Positions 1 to 10,059 of a stretch of DNA of 45,976 nt are shown piece after piece. The translations under genes were made by a program, and so were the position numbers. The DNA lies in NCBI GenBank assembly GCA_003138855.1, contig PLHF01000112.1:28094-74069 (forward strand), in the 5' to 3' direction. Source of the stretch: Acidimicrobiaceae bacterium. GTDB lineage: Bacteria; Actinomycetota; Acidimicrobiia; Acidimicrobiales; RAAP-2. Numbering within the stretch: the stretch's first letter is position 1; every line of letters starts with the position of its first letter. Under the pieces are notes generated by a model. The model saw nothing but the letters and a program-made list of their open reading frames with translations, did no database searches and had not been told where the DNA came from.

Positions 1-191
1 CCTCCCGTCGCTGCGGCGGCGCCCGCGGCGGGGGGGGCCGCGGGCGTGGCATCGGTCGAGGCACGATCGGCTCCGGGCGGAGGTGTCCCGCCCTGTCCGG
101 CTCCGGAATCGCCGGCGGCGGGGGCGGGCGGCCCGGTGTCCTTCCGGGACGCGCTGTGGGCGCCGCCTCGTCGGCGATCTCGGCGAGCCAT
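1..191 (-). CDS. Partial Ala/Pro-rich protein of unknown function, cut by left window edge
   Basis: An open reading frame on the reverse strand begins with ATG at 191 and stays open to the window edge (63 residues seen). The visible part has a basic start (MARRDRRRGG) followed by a Pro/Ala/Gly-rich, probably disordered stretch, so no family can be assigned. A leaderless-type -10 hexamer (TAGCGT) lies 7 nt before the ATG, which supports a real start. It is the next reverse-strand gene after sufC, across a 113-bp gap (192-304) in which I see only this promoter. The low-complexity composition could also be chance in GC-rich DNA. Confidence 0.4.
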   Translation of the reverse strand, partial: MARRDRRRGGAHSASRKDTGPPAPAAGDSGAGQGGTPPPGADRASTDATPAAPPAAGAAAATG

Positions 192-198
192 GAGGCAG

Positions 199-204
199 AC
201 GCTA
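199..204 (-). promoter_or_regulatory. -10 hexamer TAGCGT, leaderless-type
   Basis: On the reverse strand TAGCGT is followed by 7 nt and then the ATG at 191. The same arrangement occurs at about ten other starts in this window. Confidence 0.45.
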
Positions 205-304
205 CCAACCGGGCGTGGCGGCCAGGTGCCAGGACCTGCCTGCTCCCGATCGGCTCAGGCGCCCGGAACCCGGGTGGACACGGGGAGCCGGCGCCGGAGT
301 TGCC

Positions 305-1051
305 TCAGACGTAGGCCGCGTATCCGGTGCGATCGACGATCTCGGCCAGGTCGCTCCCGCCCGTGGCCACTACCCGGCCTCCGGACAGCACATGCACCAC
401 ATCGGGGTGCAGCACGTCGAGCAGCCTTCGGAAGTGGGTGATGGCCAGCACGCCCAGGTCCCATTCGGCCGTCGCCTCCTGCACCCTTCGCCCCACGACG
501 CCGAGCGCATCGACGTCGAGTCCGGAATCGATCTCGTCGAGGATGGCGAACCGCGGGCGCAGCACCCCCAACTGGAGGGTCTCGTTACGCTTGCGCTCGC
601 CGCCGGACAGGTCCACGTTGAGCGGACGATCGAGGAATCGCTCGTCGAAGCCGATGCGCCGGGCCTCGTCGTGCAGGCGCCCACCGACGCCGGCGTCGGT
701 GGCCCCGATCTCGGCGGCCGGGACGGATGGCCTGGCCGCCGTCAGTGAGTCCACCAGCGAGACCCCGGGCACCTCGATGGGGTGCTGCATGCCGAGGAAC
801 AGGCCGGCCCGAGCCCTCTGCCACGTCGGCAGCGCCAGCAGATCGATGCCGTCCAACGTCACCGATCCACCGAGGACCTCGTAACCGGGGCGCCCCATCA
901 GGACGTGGGCCAGTGTGCTCTTTCCGGATCCGTTCGGGCCCATCACCGCATGCACCTCACCGCTGCGCACCGTCAGCGAGACGCCGCGCAGGATCTCCCG
1001 ACCGGGGATGCCGGCACGGAGCTCCTTGATGACCAGCTCGCCGGTGCTCAC
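305..1051 (-). CDS. sufC: SufC, Fe-S cluster assembly ATPase
   Basis: ABC-type ATPase (248 aa) that joins SufB and SufD to build and transfer Fe-S clusters in the cytoplasm. Visible motifs: Walker A GPNGSGKST at residues 38-46, Q-loop Gln89, the SufC-type signature LSGGERKRNE at 148-157, Walker B with AILDEID at 169-175, and the D-loop SGLDVD. The signature and the absence of membrane domains separate it from transporter ATPases. The start chosen is GTG at 1051, which overlaps the stop of the upstream Rieske gene as GTGA, implying translational coupling. Longer readings upstream lie inside the Rieske gene. It is the last suf gene of this run; sufS and sufU are not in the window. Length is normal for the family (about 250). 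Confidence 0.95.
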   Translation of the reverse strand: MSTGELVIKELRAGIPGREILRGVSLTVRSGEVHAVMGPNGSGKSTLAHVLMGRPGYEVLGGSVTLDGIDLLALPTWQRARAGLFLGMQHPIEVPGVSLVDSLTAARPSVPAAEIGATDAGVGGRLHDEARRIGFDERFLDRPLNVDLSGGERKRNETLQLGVLRPRFAILDEIDSGLDVDALGVVGRRVQEATAEWDLGVLAITHFRRLLDVLHPDVVHVLSGGRVVATGGSDLAEIVDRTGYAAYV

Positions 1052-1392
1052 GGCACCACGAGCGATACATCGGCCTCGTCGAGGACGAGTCCGTAGACCG
1101 GAACGGGACGCGTCGCCGGAAGGGAGCAAGGCTCGCCCGTCCGGAGGTCGAAGGTGGACCCGTGCTTGGAGCACTCGATTTCGCACTCGCCGGGCCACAC
1201 CTCGCCATCGGCCAGCGAGTAGTCCTCGTGGCTGCACCGGTCCCCGATGGCGTAGAAGTCGTCCCCGATGCGCACCAGGGCGACCCGCAGCCCGGCCACG
1301 TCGAAGCGCCTGGCCTCGCCCGGTGCAAGATCGGTTCGACCGCAGAGGCGGGCCCTCCTCGGCGGATGGGTGTCGGAGGTGGAATCAGACAT
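1048..1392 (-). CDS. Rieske-type [2Fe-2S] ferredoxin of the suf operon
   Basis: A 114-residue soluble protein with the Rieske ligand set: Cys53-X-His55 and Cys74-X2-His77 (CSH and CSKH), with surrounding residues typical of non-haem-oxygenase-type ferredoxins. Proteins of this kind are commonly embedded in actinobacterial suf operons between sufD and sufC, probably giving electrons to, or accepting a cluster from, the assembly machinery. The ATG at 1392 lies 8 bp inside the end of sufD, and the stop overlaps the sufC GTG, so three genes form one coupled unit. The role in assembly is inferred from context. Confidence 0.88.
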   Translation of the reverse strand: MSDSTSDTHPPRRARLCGRTDLAPGEARRFDVAGLRVALVRIGDDFYAIGDRCSHEDYSLADGEVWPGECEIECSKHGSTFDLRTGEPCSLPATRPVPVYGLVLDEADVSLVVP

Positions 1393-2776
1393 GGCCCACT
1401 CCGACCCGTTGGGCCAGTGCGTTGCCGATCAGCGACCGGGTGCCGGCCAGGGGCACCTGCTCGGCGATGCTCTGGAAGAAGCCCGACACGATCAGCTGCT
1501 CGGCTCGTTGCGGTTCGACGCCACGGGACTCGAGGTAGTAGCGCTGGTCCTCGTCCACGGGGCCGACCGTGGAGGCATGGCTGCACTTCACGTCGTTCTC
1601 CTCGATGTCGAGGTTCGGCACCGAGTCGGCGTGCGCCCCTTCGTCGAGCACCAGATTGTGATTGGTCTGCATGGCGTCGGAGCGGACCGCTCCGCGGCGA
1701 ACCCGGATGAGGCCGCTGTACACGGAGTGCGAACGGTCGGCGACTGCCCCCATGAAGAGCAGGTCGCTCGTGGTTCGCGGGGCCAGGTGGTCCTGCAGCG
1801 TACGGAAATCGAGCATCTGCTCGTCGCGGCCGATGTAGGCGGCACGCAACATGCTCGTGCCGCCTGCTCCGGCAAGTGCCGAGTCCGTGCGCAGACGGGC
1901 GTAGCTCCCCCCCAGGGCCACTGCGAAACTGCGGAGGGTGGCGTTCGCACCGATCGTGCTCGCCTGGTGGGCGACCTGCCACGTCTCCGCGCCCAACGAC
2001 TGCACGCTGACGAAGTCGAGGGTGGCGTCGTCGGCAATCTGCAGCTCGGTGACCGGGACCACAAGGTGCTCGAGTGGCCGGTTGGGCCCTCGGACCCCGT
2101 CCGAGGGGGGGTCGGCCAGCAACCCTGTGTCGACGTCGACCACGATCTCGATGACCCCGGCCGCCGATGACGCGCCGGCGCGGATCATCGTCCGCGGGAA
2201 CACGGCGTCGCCACCCGCACCGGTGATCATGTGCACGATCACGATCGGCTCGTCGATGACGACCCCTGGCTGCACGTCCACCAGTACCGGGTCGACGACG
2301 AATGCGTCGTTCAGCAGCTGGAAGTCCCGCGGTTCGGACACGACCGACCCCAGCAGGTGCTCCATGTGAGCATGCTCGGTCGCTCGGCCGAGCGTCAGCA
2401 GTTCGTCGCCGACCGAGGACGCCACGGTGGCCAACACCCCGTTGATGGTCACCACCAGCCCGGCTCGGACACCGAGGCTGCTCACCAACGAGTGGATCCG
2501 GTCGGAGGGCGAGGGACCGGGGTCGCTGGACGGCTGGACGGGCATCGTTCCGGACGGACGGAATCGATCGAGGTCGAGCTGGTCGATCCTGCTGTACCGC
2601 CACACCTCGTCCTTCTCGGTGGGCAGGGGCGACGACGAGAAGGCCTCGGCGGCGGCAGACCGCCGTTGCCGCAACCAGGCCGGGCCGGAGAAGGCGGCAG
2701 CAGAGTCGGGAGTGAACGTGGACAGAACGGCAGGCCTTTCGCGCAAGGAGGCCCGGTTCGCGAGCCTCGATCCCAT
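1385..2776 (-). CDS. sufD: SufD, Fe-S assembly scaffold subunit
   Basis: SufD (463 aa with this start) forms the SufBC2D scaffold with SufB and SufC. The C-terminal half carries the SufB/SufD core with the segment DVKCSHASTVG, containing the conserved Cys-Ser-His (E. coli SufD His360 region), followed by YYLESRG and the C-terminal helix region ending in IGNALAQR. The N-terminal region (DEVWRYSRID) is also typical. The exact start is uncertain: ATG at 2776 gives normal length, but neither a Shine-Dalgarno nor a good -10 is visible directly upstream. The open frame continues upstream into the opposing crotonase gene and that part is not credible. Overlap with the Rieske gene is 8 bp. Confidence 0.92.
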   Translation of the reverse strand: MGSRLANRASLRERPAVLSTFTPDSAAAFSGPAWLRQRRSAAAEAFSSSPLPTEKDEVWRYSRIDQLDLDRFRPSGTMPVQPSSDPGPSPSDRIHSLVSSLGVRAGLVVTINGVLATVASSVGDELLTLGRATEHAHMEHLLGSVVSEPRDFQLLNDAFVVDPVLVDVQPGVVIDEPIVIVHMITGAGGDAVFPRTMIRAGASSAAGVIEIVVDVDTGLLADPPSDGVRGPNRPLEHLVVPVTELQIADDATLDFVSVQSLGAETWQVAHQASTIGANATLRSFAVALGGSYARLRTDSALAGAGGTSMLRAAYIGRDEQMLDFRTLQDHLAPRTTSDLLFMGAVADRSHSVYSGLIRVRRGAVRSDAMQTNHNLVLDEGAHADSVPNLDIEENDVKCSHASTVGPVDEDQRYYLESRGVEPQRAEQLIVSGFFQSIAEQVPLAGTRSLIGNALAQRVGVGHV

Positions 2777-2848
2777 GCTACTTGGCTGTGGGTCCGGACC
2801 GACCCGCCGGCGCTGGATCGTGGCCCGACGGCCGACCTTCCCGCGGCC

Positions 2849-2854
2849 TACGAT
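2849..2854 (+). promoter_or_regulatory. -10 hexamer TACGAT, leaderless-type
   Basis: TACGAT followed by 7 nt and the ATG of the crotonase gene at 2862. There is no Shine-Dalgarno sequence. Confidence 0.5.
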
Positions 2855-2861
2855 TTGGCAC

Positions 2862-3716
2862 ATGACGCCCTCCACTGTTGACACCTTCGCCTCCGAGGTA
2901 CTTGCCATCGAGGTCGACGGGCATGTGGCCACGCTGTGGCTCGACCGCCCCGAAAAGCGCAACGCCATGGGACCGGCGTTCTGGTCCGATCTGCCCCTCG
3001 CCATGGCCGCCATCGGATCCGAACCGGAGATCCGGGCCGTAGTGGTGGCCGCCCGGGGACCCCACTTCAGCGTCGGGCTGGACCTCGTGGCGATGTCGGG
3101 CCTGACCGGCCCGACAGCCACCGGCAACGGCGCCCCGCTGTCCATGGCCGCGCGCGCCCGATCGGCCCGGGCCGAGATCCTCCGCCTGCAGGCATCGGTG
3201 AGCTCGGTCGCCGAGTGCGGGTTGCCGGTCATCGCCGCCATCCACGGCTACTGCATCGGCGGCGGCGTGGACCTGGTGGCGGCTTGCGACATCCGGCTGG
3301 CCAGCGCGGACGCCATCTTCTCCGTCCGGGAGACCAAGGTCGCCATCGTGGCCGATGTGGGGAGCCTGCAGCGCCTCCCTCACATCATCGGCAAGGGGCA
3401 CCTGGCCGAACTCGCCTATACCGGAAAGGACATCACCGCTGCCCGCGCCGAGCAGATCGGCCTGGTCAACCAGGTCAGCACCGACGCCGACGCGGTCCTG
3501 GCCGACGCCCGAGCGATGGCTGCAGAAATTGCCGCCAACTCGCCACTGGCCGTGCAGGGCACCAAGGCGGTGCTCGGTGCGGGCGAAGGGCGCTCGGTGG
3601 CCGCAGGGCTCGACTACGTGGCCACATGGAACGCCGGGTTCCTTGCCTCTGATGACCTCCTCGAGGCGATGACCGCTTTCATCGAGAAGCGCCCAGGCGT
3701 CTTCACCGGACGGTAG
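2862..3716 (+). CDS. Crotonase, delta3,5-delta2,4-dienoyl-CoA isomerase-like
   Basis: Crotonase-fold protein (284 aa). The oxyanion-hole segments HFSVGLDL (about 68-75) and IHGYCIGGGVDLVAACDIR (about 127-145) are present. Asp137, Glu157 and Asp165 have the same spacing (20 and 8) as the catalytic Asp176, Glu196 and Asp204 of rat dienoyl-CoA isomerase (ECH1), and the segment VADVGSLQRLP matches that subfamily. The likely role is shifting double bonds in polyunsaturated fatty acyl-CoA or aromatic/sterol-ring acyl-CoA intermediates. It is transcribed against the flanking suf genes and separates sufB from sufD. The start is the ATG 7 nt after a TACGAT -10; the open frame upstream is antisense to sufD. 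Assignment to this subfamily rests on residue spacing, not on a search. Confidence 0.85.
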   Translation: MTPSTVDTFASEVLAIEVDGHVATLWLDRPEKRNAMGPAFWSDLPLAMAAIGSEPEIRAVVVAARGPHFSVGLDLVAMSGLTGPTATGNGAPLSMAARARSARAEILRLQASVSSVAECGLPVIAAIHGYCIGGGVDLVAACDIRLASADAIFSVRETKVAIVADVGSLQRLPHIIGKGHLAELAYTGKDITAARAEQIGLVNQVSTDADAVLADARAMAAEIAANSPLAVQGTKAVLGAGEGRSVAAGLDYVATWNAGFLASDDLLEAMTAFIEKRPGVFTGR

Positions 3717-3744
3717 CCGGAGGACGGTCCTACCGGCCGGCCGC

Positions 3745-4089
3745 TCAGCGCTTGCGGTTCCACCAGTGGCGCCCCGTCCGCCCCTGCAGCTCGTCCTCCT
3801 TGCGAACCTCGGCCACGATCTCGGGCCCGGCGGCATTGACGATGTCCTCTGCGTGGTCGAGCAGACTTGCCGCTTCGTCGACGGGGACGTCGGGCATCGT
3901 CTCCAGCTTCGGCTCGATCAGCGAGCCGTGGTCCCACCCGACATCGGCCATGCGGGGAGCGTACGACGGACAGTCGTCGGGGCACCTCCACGGCGCCTCA
4001 GGAGCCAGGTCGAGCACACAGAACCTGGCCGCCTCTCCGGAGTCGTAGGTCCTGCTCTGAAAGTGCTTGCACTCTTCCCTCATCGACAT
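3745..4089 (-). CDS. Small Cys-rich protein next to sufB, unknown function
   Basis: A 114-residue soluble protein that I do not recognise. The N-terminal third holds four cysteines (7, 24, 36, 40; spacing 16, 11, 3) ending in CPDDCPSY, which suggests a metal or Fe-S site. The C-terminal part is acidic, then basic (ending HWWNRKR). It lies 97 bp downstream of sufB on the same strand and ends 28 bp from the convergent crotonase gene. ATG 4089 is chosen because CAGAAT stands 6 nt upstream, a weak leaderless-type -10; a second ATG is at 4083. Position suggests a link with Fe-S assembly, but this is inference only. Confidence 0.7.
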   Translation of the reverse strand: MSMREECKHFQSRTYDSGEAARFCVLDLAPEAPWRCPDDCPSYAPRMADVGWDHGSLIEPKLETMPDVPVDEAASLLDHAEDIVNAAGPEIVAEVRKEDELQGRTGRHWWNRKR

Positions 4090-4186
4090 GGTGACATTCT
4101 GCCTTTTCGGGGGCACGGCCGTCTCATCGGATGCGGACCTGCACCGCCGCGGGCTCCAGCGCACGCGCCTGATAAGCGGGACCGGT

Positions 4187-5587
<1,401 letters not shown>

Positions 5588-5711
5588 GAGGGCTCCTGGG
5601 TCGCCGTTCGGGCGTGCTGTGGATTTCTCCTACACAGATAGTAACAACCCTGCAGGCCGGAGCGAGCGGGTCCCCGATCTCCGTGCCGGGGCAACGTGTC
5701 ATCCTGGTCGG

Positions 5712-7961
5712 ATGCCCGACAACGACCCCTCAGGCCACGCTCCCCGACCAGCCGGGCCACCGGTCCCCGAACGGCGACCGGTCGAACTGGTGGCACACGG
5801 CGACATCCGGATCGACGACTGGTACTGGCTCCGGGACAAAGAGGACCCCGCCGTGATCGCACACCTGGTCGCAGAGAACGCCTACACCGAGGCAGCCATG
5901 AGCGGCACCGTCGGGCTCCAGGCCGCGCTGTTCGACGAGATCGTCGCCCGCATCGAGGAGACCGACCTCTCGGTCCCGGTCCGAAAGGGGCCGTGGTTCT
6001 ACTACGGCCGCACGGTGGAAGGGAGCAACTACGGCATCCACGGCCGCCGGCCGGCCGCCGTCGCCGTCGCCGTCGCCGAGCAGGGAGCGGCCACCGCCGT
6101 AGGTGGGGATGCACACGGAGGGGTTCCCGAAGGAGAGCAGGTCATCCTCGACGAGAACCTCCTGGCCGAAGGGCACGACTACTTCGCCCTCGGGAACCTC
6201 TCCGTAAGCCCAGACCATGCATGGCTGGTCTACTCCACCGACACCACCGGCGGTGAGCGCTACACCATGCGCTTCCGTGAACTCTCGACCGGATTGGAGT
6301 CACCGGAGTCGCTCGAGGACACGTCCTATGGGGTGGCCTGGGCCAACGACAACGCCACCGTGTTCTTCGTCCGGGTGGACGAGGCCATGCGCCCCTACCA
6401 GCTGTGGCGCCACCGGGTCGGCACCGACCCCTCGAACGACGTGCTGGTCCTCGAGGAGCCCGACGACCGCTTCTACCTCGGCGTCGGTCGTACCAAGGAC
6501 GACCGGTTCATCCTGTGCGGCCTGGATTCCAAGGTGACCTCCGAGTTCCAGGCACTGTCCGCGGACGACCCTCGGGGGGAGTTCACGGTGATCGAGCCCC
6601 GGCGCCACGGCATCGAGTACAGCGTCGACCACGACCGGGGCGACGCGCAGGGTGGGAGCGACGACGGCCGCTTCCTCATCGTCACCAACGACGGGGCCGA
6701 GGACTTCCGGTTGATGGAGGCACCCGACCGGGCCCCGGACCGGGCCCAGTGGCGTGAGGTGATTCCGGCACGCCCGGGGGTGAGGTTGGACGCGGTCGAC
6801 CCGTTCGCCGACCACCTGGTGGTCTACGAGCGGGAGGGTGGGGAGACCCGGATACGGGTCATCCACGCGTCGACCGGAGCATCCACACCGGTCAGCCAGC
6901 CGGAGTCCCCCTCGACCGTGTGGGGAGGGGCCAACCCCGAGTACGACTCCACGACGCTCCGCTACGGGTACACATCGTTGACCACCCCGCGATCGGTCTA
7001 CGACCTCGACCTCGACACGGGCGAGGCGGTCCTGCGGAAGCGGCAGCCGGTCCTGGGGGACTTCGACCCGGTCCGGTATCGGACCGAGCGCCGATGGGCG
7101 GCGGCCGAGGACGGGACCCAGGTCCCCATCTCCCTGGTCTACCGGCCCGATCTGGTCCCTGTCCCGGGCGCTGCCGGCCAGGAAGGGGCCGGAAGGCGCG
7201 GGGGCTCCGATGGCGCGCCATGCCTCCTGTACGGCTACGGCTCGTACGAGGCCTCGATGGACCCGACGTTCTCCTCGCTCCGCCTCAGCCTCCTCGACCG
7301 GGGGTTCATCTACGCCATCGCCCACGTCCGGGGCGGCGGGGAGATGGGCCGCCGGTGGTACGAGGACGGCAAGTTCGCGGCCAAGCCAAACACTTTCACC
7401 GACTTCGTGGCGTGCGCCCGGAGCCTGGTGACCGGCGGCTGGACCTCGCCTGACCGGCTGGTGGCCCGGGGCGGAAGTGCGGGGGGCCTGTTGATGGGGG
7501 CGGTCGCCAACCTGGCCCCGGAACTGTTCCGGGCCATCGTCGCCGAGGTCCCCTTCGTGGACTGCCTGACCACCATTCTGGACGAGACGCTTCCCCTCAC
7601 CGTGCTCGAGTGGGAGGAGTGGGGAAACCCCGTGGACGACCCCGGGATCTACTCCGTCATCAAGTCCTACTCGCCCTACGACAATGTCCGCTCGGTCGAC
7701 GAGGCAGGGGCACCAGTGCGCTACCCGGACATCCTGGCGACGGCCGGCCTCTCCGATCCCCGGGTGGGATTCTGGGAGCCGGCCAAGTGGGTGGCCAAGC
7801 TGAGGGCCGCCAATCCGGAGAACAACGTGCTGCTGAAGACCGAGCTCGGGGCCGGCCACGGGGGGCCCTCCGGCCGCTATGACGCCTGGAGGGACGAGGC
7901 CTTCGTCTACGCCTTCATCCTCGACGCCCTCGGCCTCACCGACCAGGCACCGCCCCCCTGA
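5712..7961 (+). CDS. ptrB: Oligopeptidase B (protease II), S9A serine peptidase
   Basis: Prolyl-oligopeptidase-family enzyme (749 aa; the family is usually 680-720). It has an N-terminal seven-bladed propeller region and a C-terminal alpha/beta hydrolase domain. The catalytic triad can be read as Ser589 in GGSAGG, Asp682 in LSDPRV and His716 in GAGHGG. The segments RGGGEMGRRWYEDGK and WEPAKWVAKLR are typical of oligopeptidase B, which cuts short peptides after Arg or Lys in the cytoplasm. No signal peptide is seen. ATG 5712 has no Shine-Dalgarno; CATCCT lies 6 nt upstream as a weak -10. A short Ala-Val repeat (residues about 116-121) arises from a 6-bp tandem repeat and seems to be a neutral insertion in a propeller loop. 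It diverges from sufB. Confidence 0.9.
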   Translation: MPDNDPSGHAPRPAGPPVPERRPVELVAHGDIRIDDWYWLRDKEDPAVIAHLVAENAYTEAAMSGTVGLQAALFDEIVARIEETDLSVPVRKGPWFYYGRTVEGSNYGIHGRRPAAVAVAVAEQGAATAVGGDAHGGVPEGEQVILDENLLAEGHDYFALGNLSVSPDHAWLVYSTDTTGGERYTMRFRELSTGLESPESLEDTSYGVAWANDNATVFFVRVDEAMRPYQLWRHRVGTDPSNDVLVLEEPDDRFYLGVGRTKDDRFILCGLDSKVTSEFQALSADDPRGEFTVIEPRRHGIEYSVDHDRGDAQGGSDDGRFLIVTNDGAEDFRLMEAPDRAPDRAQWREVIPARPGVRLDAVDPFADHLVVYEREGGETRIRVIHASTGASTPVSQPESPSTVWGGANPEYDSTTLRYGYTSLTTPRSVYDLDLDTGEAVLRKRQPVLGDFDPVRYRTERRWAAAEDGTQVPISLVYRPDLVPVPGAAGQEGAGRRGGSDGAPCLLYGYGSYEASMDPTFSSLRLSLLDRGFIYAIAHVRGGGEMGRRWYEDGKFAAKPNTFTDFVACARSLVTGGWTSPDRLVARGGSAGGLLMGAVANLAPELFRAIVAEVPFVDCLTTILDETLPLTVLEWEEWGNPVDDPGIYSVIKSYSPYDNVRSVDEAGAPVRYPDILATAGLSDPRVGFWEPAKWVAKLRAANPENNVLLKTELGAGHGGPSGRYDAWRDEAFVYAFILDALGLTDQAPPP
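6057..6074 (+). repeat. 6-bp tandem repeat GCCGTC x3 inside ptrB
   Basis: Three perfect GCCGTC units in frame, coding Ala-Val pairs in a propeller loop of oligopeptidase B. Unit changes would not shift the frame. Confidence 0.8.
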
Positions 7962-8023
7962 GCTGCATGACCCGGGCGGCCGCCGGGCGGACAGCACCCG
8001 AGCGCGCCCCCGATCCGGGCGCT

Positions 8024-9070
8024 TCAGCCGGGGGAGGTGGCCGCCGGCCCCGCTGGGATCGTCGTGGTCGCACTGGTCGAGGCCGCAGCGACCGGTTGGA
8101 ACGTCGCCACGAACGGGGTGTGGAGCGGCGTCGGGAGCACCACCGGCACGGTGTCGACGGTGAAGGAGACGGAGGCGGCGCCGATCTGGACGGCGGTGGG
8201 CCCGGTGGCCTGGATCACCTGGACGTTCCCGGCCTGGAGCGAACCTGTCCACAGCGTGGACCCCGAGGCCAAGGTCGAGGCGTCGATCCAACAGGGCCCG
8301 GTGGCCGTCACCGTGATCTGGAAGGAGTTGCTTCCGACCGGGTAGGTGGCGGACGACGCCGTCGACGACGAGGCGACGATCCGGCTGGGCAGCGTGGTCG
8401 GGGTGACCTTGGTCTTGGTCTTGTCGGCGTTGCCCCCGCCCGCCCCCCGGTTCGCAGAGCCGGCCGTCGTGGACGTGGACGCCGGGCCGGTTGTCCGGGT
8501 CGTGGACGAGGTCGTGGGGTGGGCCGAAGGGTTGGAGCGCCTGCTCCCGATGTACGCCAGCGCCCCGAAGAACACGAGGGCCGCCGCCACGAGCACCACC
8601 GCGGTCTTGCGCCGCGGTCGATGGTTCATCGAGTCGAGCGCCATCCTCTGGGCGCGGCCCGACCGGACCGCCGGTGCTCCGTCGCCCGCGGGGTTCGAAC
8701 GGTACCGGTCGATGGGGCGGGCGTCGTCGAAGATCAGGGGCGCGTCGGGGTCGGGAACGTCGGCCCTGCCCCAGATCCGAACCGGTGGCACCTCTCGGAT
8801 GGGTCCGGGGCCGGTCCCGTCGCCCTCCGCCCGGTCATCGCCTGCGGGGGCGTCGGCCACCTGGCCTTCTGCCGGCCGGTCAGTCCGGTCGAGGGGCCTC
8901 ACTGTCGACGGTCCGACCCTGTCGGACAGGTGCTCCAGCGTCCCGAGAGCCGAGTGGTAGCTCCGCACGGAGTGCAGGTCGTGGCTTCTGGGTCGCCGGA
9001 TGAGCCCCGCGGCCAGAACCCCGACGGCAACCAGCGCCACTCCGATCAGGACGATCCACATCGGGACCAT
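8024..9070 (-). CDS. Two-TM protein with DUF4115/RodZ-like C-terminal domain
   Basis: A 348-residue envelope protein. An N-terminal hydrophobic segment (about 4-23) is followed by a polar, Asp/Arg-rich linker, a second transmembrane segment (about 156-174), a Ser/Thr-rich spacer, and a C-terminal beta domain (about 245-325) with ITVTATGPCWIDAST. That part resembles the DUF4115 domain found at the C-terminus of the cell-shape protein RodZ. No helix-turn-helix is visible, so it is not RodZ itself. Function is unknown; a cell-wall or extracytoplasmic sensing role is only a guess. It converges on ptrB with a 62-bp gap. ATG 9070 is the first start; Met4 is an alternative and no clear ribosome site decides. 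Confidence 0.72.
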   Translation of the reverse strand: MVPMWIVLIGVALVAVGVLAAGLIRRPRSHDLHSVRSYHSALGTLEHLSDRVGPSTVRPLDRTDRPAEGQVADAPAGDDRAEGDGTGPGPIREVPPVRIWGRADVPDPDAPLIFDDARPIDRYRSNPAGDGAPAVRSGRAQRMALDSMNHRPRRKTAVVLVAAALVFFGALAYIGSRRSNPSAHPTTSSTTRTTGPASTSTTAGSANRGAGGGNADKTKTKVTPTTLPSRIVASSSTASSATYPVGSNSFQITVTATGPCWIDASTLASGSTLWTGSLQAGNVQVIQATGPTAVQIGAASVSFTVDTVPVVLPTPLHTPFVATFQPVAAASTSATTTIPAGPAATSPG

Positions 9071-9162
9071 TCAACCCCGAAAAGGGGGCTCCACGGGCAC
9101 CGGCGCCCAGATCGGCGCCGTCCCGGGCGGGTGACAGGAGGCGGAACCGCCCGCCCGAGAGC

Positions 9163-9972
9163 TCAGATGGCGGTCACCGAGGTCATCCCCCCGTCCACGG
9201 TCAGGTGGGTGCCGGTGATGAAGGACGCCTCGTCGGAGAGCAGGAACCGGATGGGTCTGGCCACCTCGTCGGGGGTGGACACCCGCTGCAAGGGGGTCCG
9301 CTCCTCGAGCTGCGCGCGGAATCCGGGGAGCTCGAAGGCAGGCTGGAGCATCGGGGTGTCCACCGCGCCCGGGCAGACGGCGTTGACCCGGAAGCCCTCA
9401 CTGGCGAATCGTTGGGCGATGGATCGCATCACACCCAGTACACCGCCCTTGGACGCGCAGTAGGCGGTGAGGAACGCACTCCCGAACAGGCCCTCGACCG
9501 AGGAGATCAGGACGGCGGCCGACCCCGGTCCGGCCTGGCGGAACGGCTCCAGCAGCATGCGCGAGATCATCACTGCACCTCGGAGGTTCACATTCAGGGT
9601 GGCGTCCCACAGCTCGTCGTCGACGAAGTCCACCGGCATCGGCCCCGACCTACCGGCGGCATGGACGAACCCACCCAGTGAGCCCAGGGCGTCGGCAGCC
9701 TCGGGCACGGCCTTCTCGATGGCGGCGGTGTCGGCCACGTCGACGACCGCCCACTCGGCAACGACCCCGTGGTCCCGCCGGCAGATGGTGGCGGTCTCCT
9801 CGGCACCCTCGGCGTCGATGTCCCAGACGGCAACAGGCCGCCCGACCTCGGCGAGTGCCAGCGCCGTCGCCCTGCCGATTCCCGATCCCCCTCCGGTGAC
9901 CAGCACCCCGGAGCCCGGTGAGCCCAGCCGGTCGGGGGAGGGGGCCGGTGTGCGCGCCGTTGAGGGGGCCAT
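9163..9972 (-). CDS. Short-chain dehydrogenase/reductase (SDR)
   Basis: Classical SDR (269 aa). It has the cofactor motif TGGGSGIG at 26-33, Asp51 at the end of beta-2 favouring NAD(H), Asn127/Asn129, Ser157-Ser158, and the catalytic Tyr171-X3-Lys175 (YCASK). The C-terminal segment FITGTHLTVDGG is standard. The substrate cannot be named. ATG 9972 is preferred because CAGACT stands 6 nt upstream as a leaderless-type -10; a GTG at 10002 would add ten residues. It lies downstream of the epimerase-like gene on the same strand (87-bp gap). Confidence 0.88.
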   Translation of the reverse strand: MAPSTARTPAPSPDRLGSPGSGVLVTGGGSGIGRATALALAEVGRPVAVWDIDAEGAEETATICRRDHGVVAEWAVVDVADTAAIEKAVPEAADALGSLGGFVHAAGRSGPMPVDFVDDELWDATLNVNLRGAVMISRMLLEPFRQAGPGSAAVLISSVEGLFGSAFLTAYCASKGGVLGVMRSIAQRFASEGFRVNAVCPGAVDTPMLQPAFELPGFRAQLEERTPLQRVSTPDEVARPIRFLLSDEASFITGTHLTVDGGMTSVTAI

Positions 9973-10059
9973 CTGCGCAGTCTGGCAGACAGGAGGAGGC
10001 ACCGAAGGGGCTCGCCAGGGCGACAGCGGGCCCGACCTCCCGGGCCCGGAGGTGGCCGG

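Noticed and set aside
15-45. Run of eight G near the left edge as a slippage site
   Set aside because: It lies in a low-complexity, partial reading frame where no downstream frame can be judged.
2777-3241. N-terminal extension of sufD
   Set aside because: The extra 155 codons are antisense to the crotonase gene and give low-complexity sequence; normal SufD length is reached from 2776.
6300-8291. Reverse open frame of 663 codons opposite oligopeptidase B
   Set aside because: Antisense to a protein with a readable catalytic triad; no recognisable domain.
7967-9463. Forward open frame of 498 codons
   Set aside because: Runs antisense through the DUF4115-like gene and into the SDR gene; Arg/Gly/Pro-rich composition.
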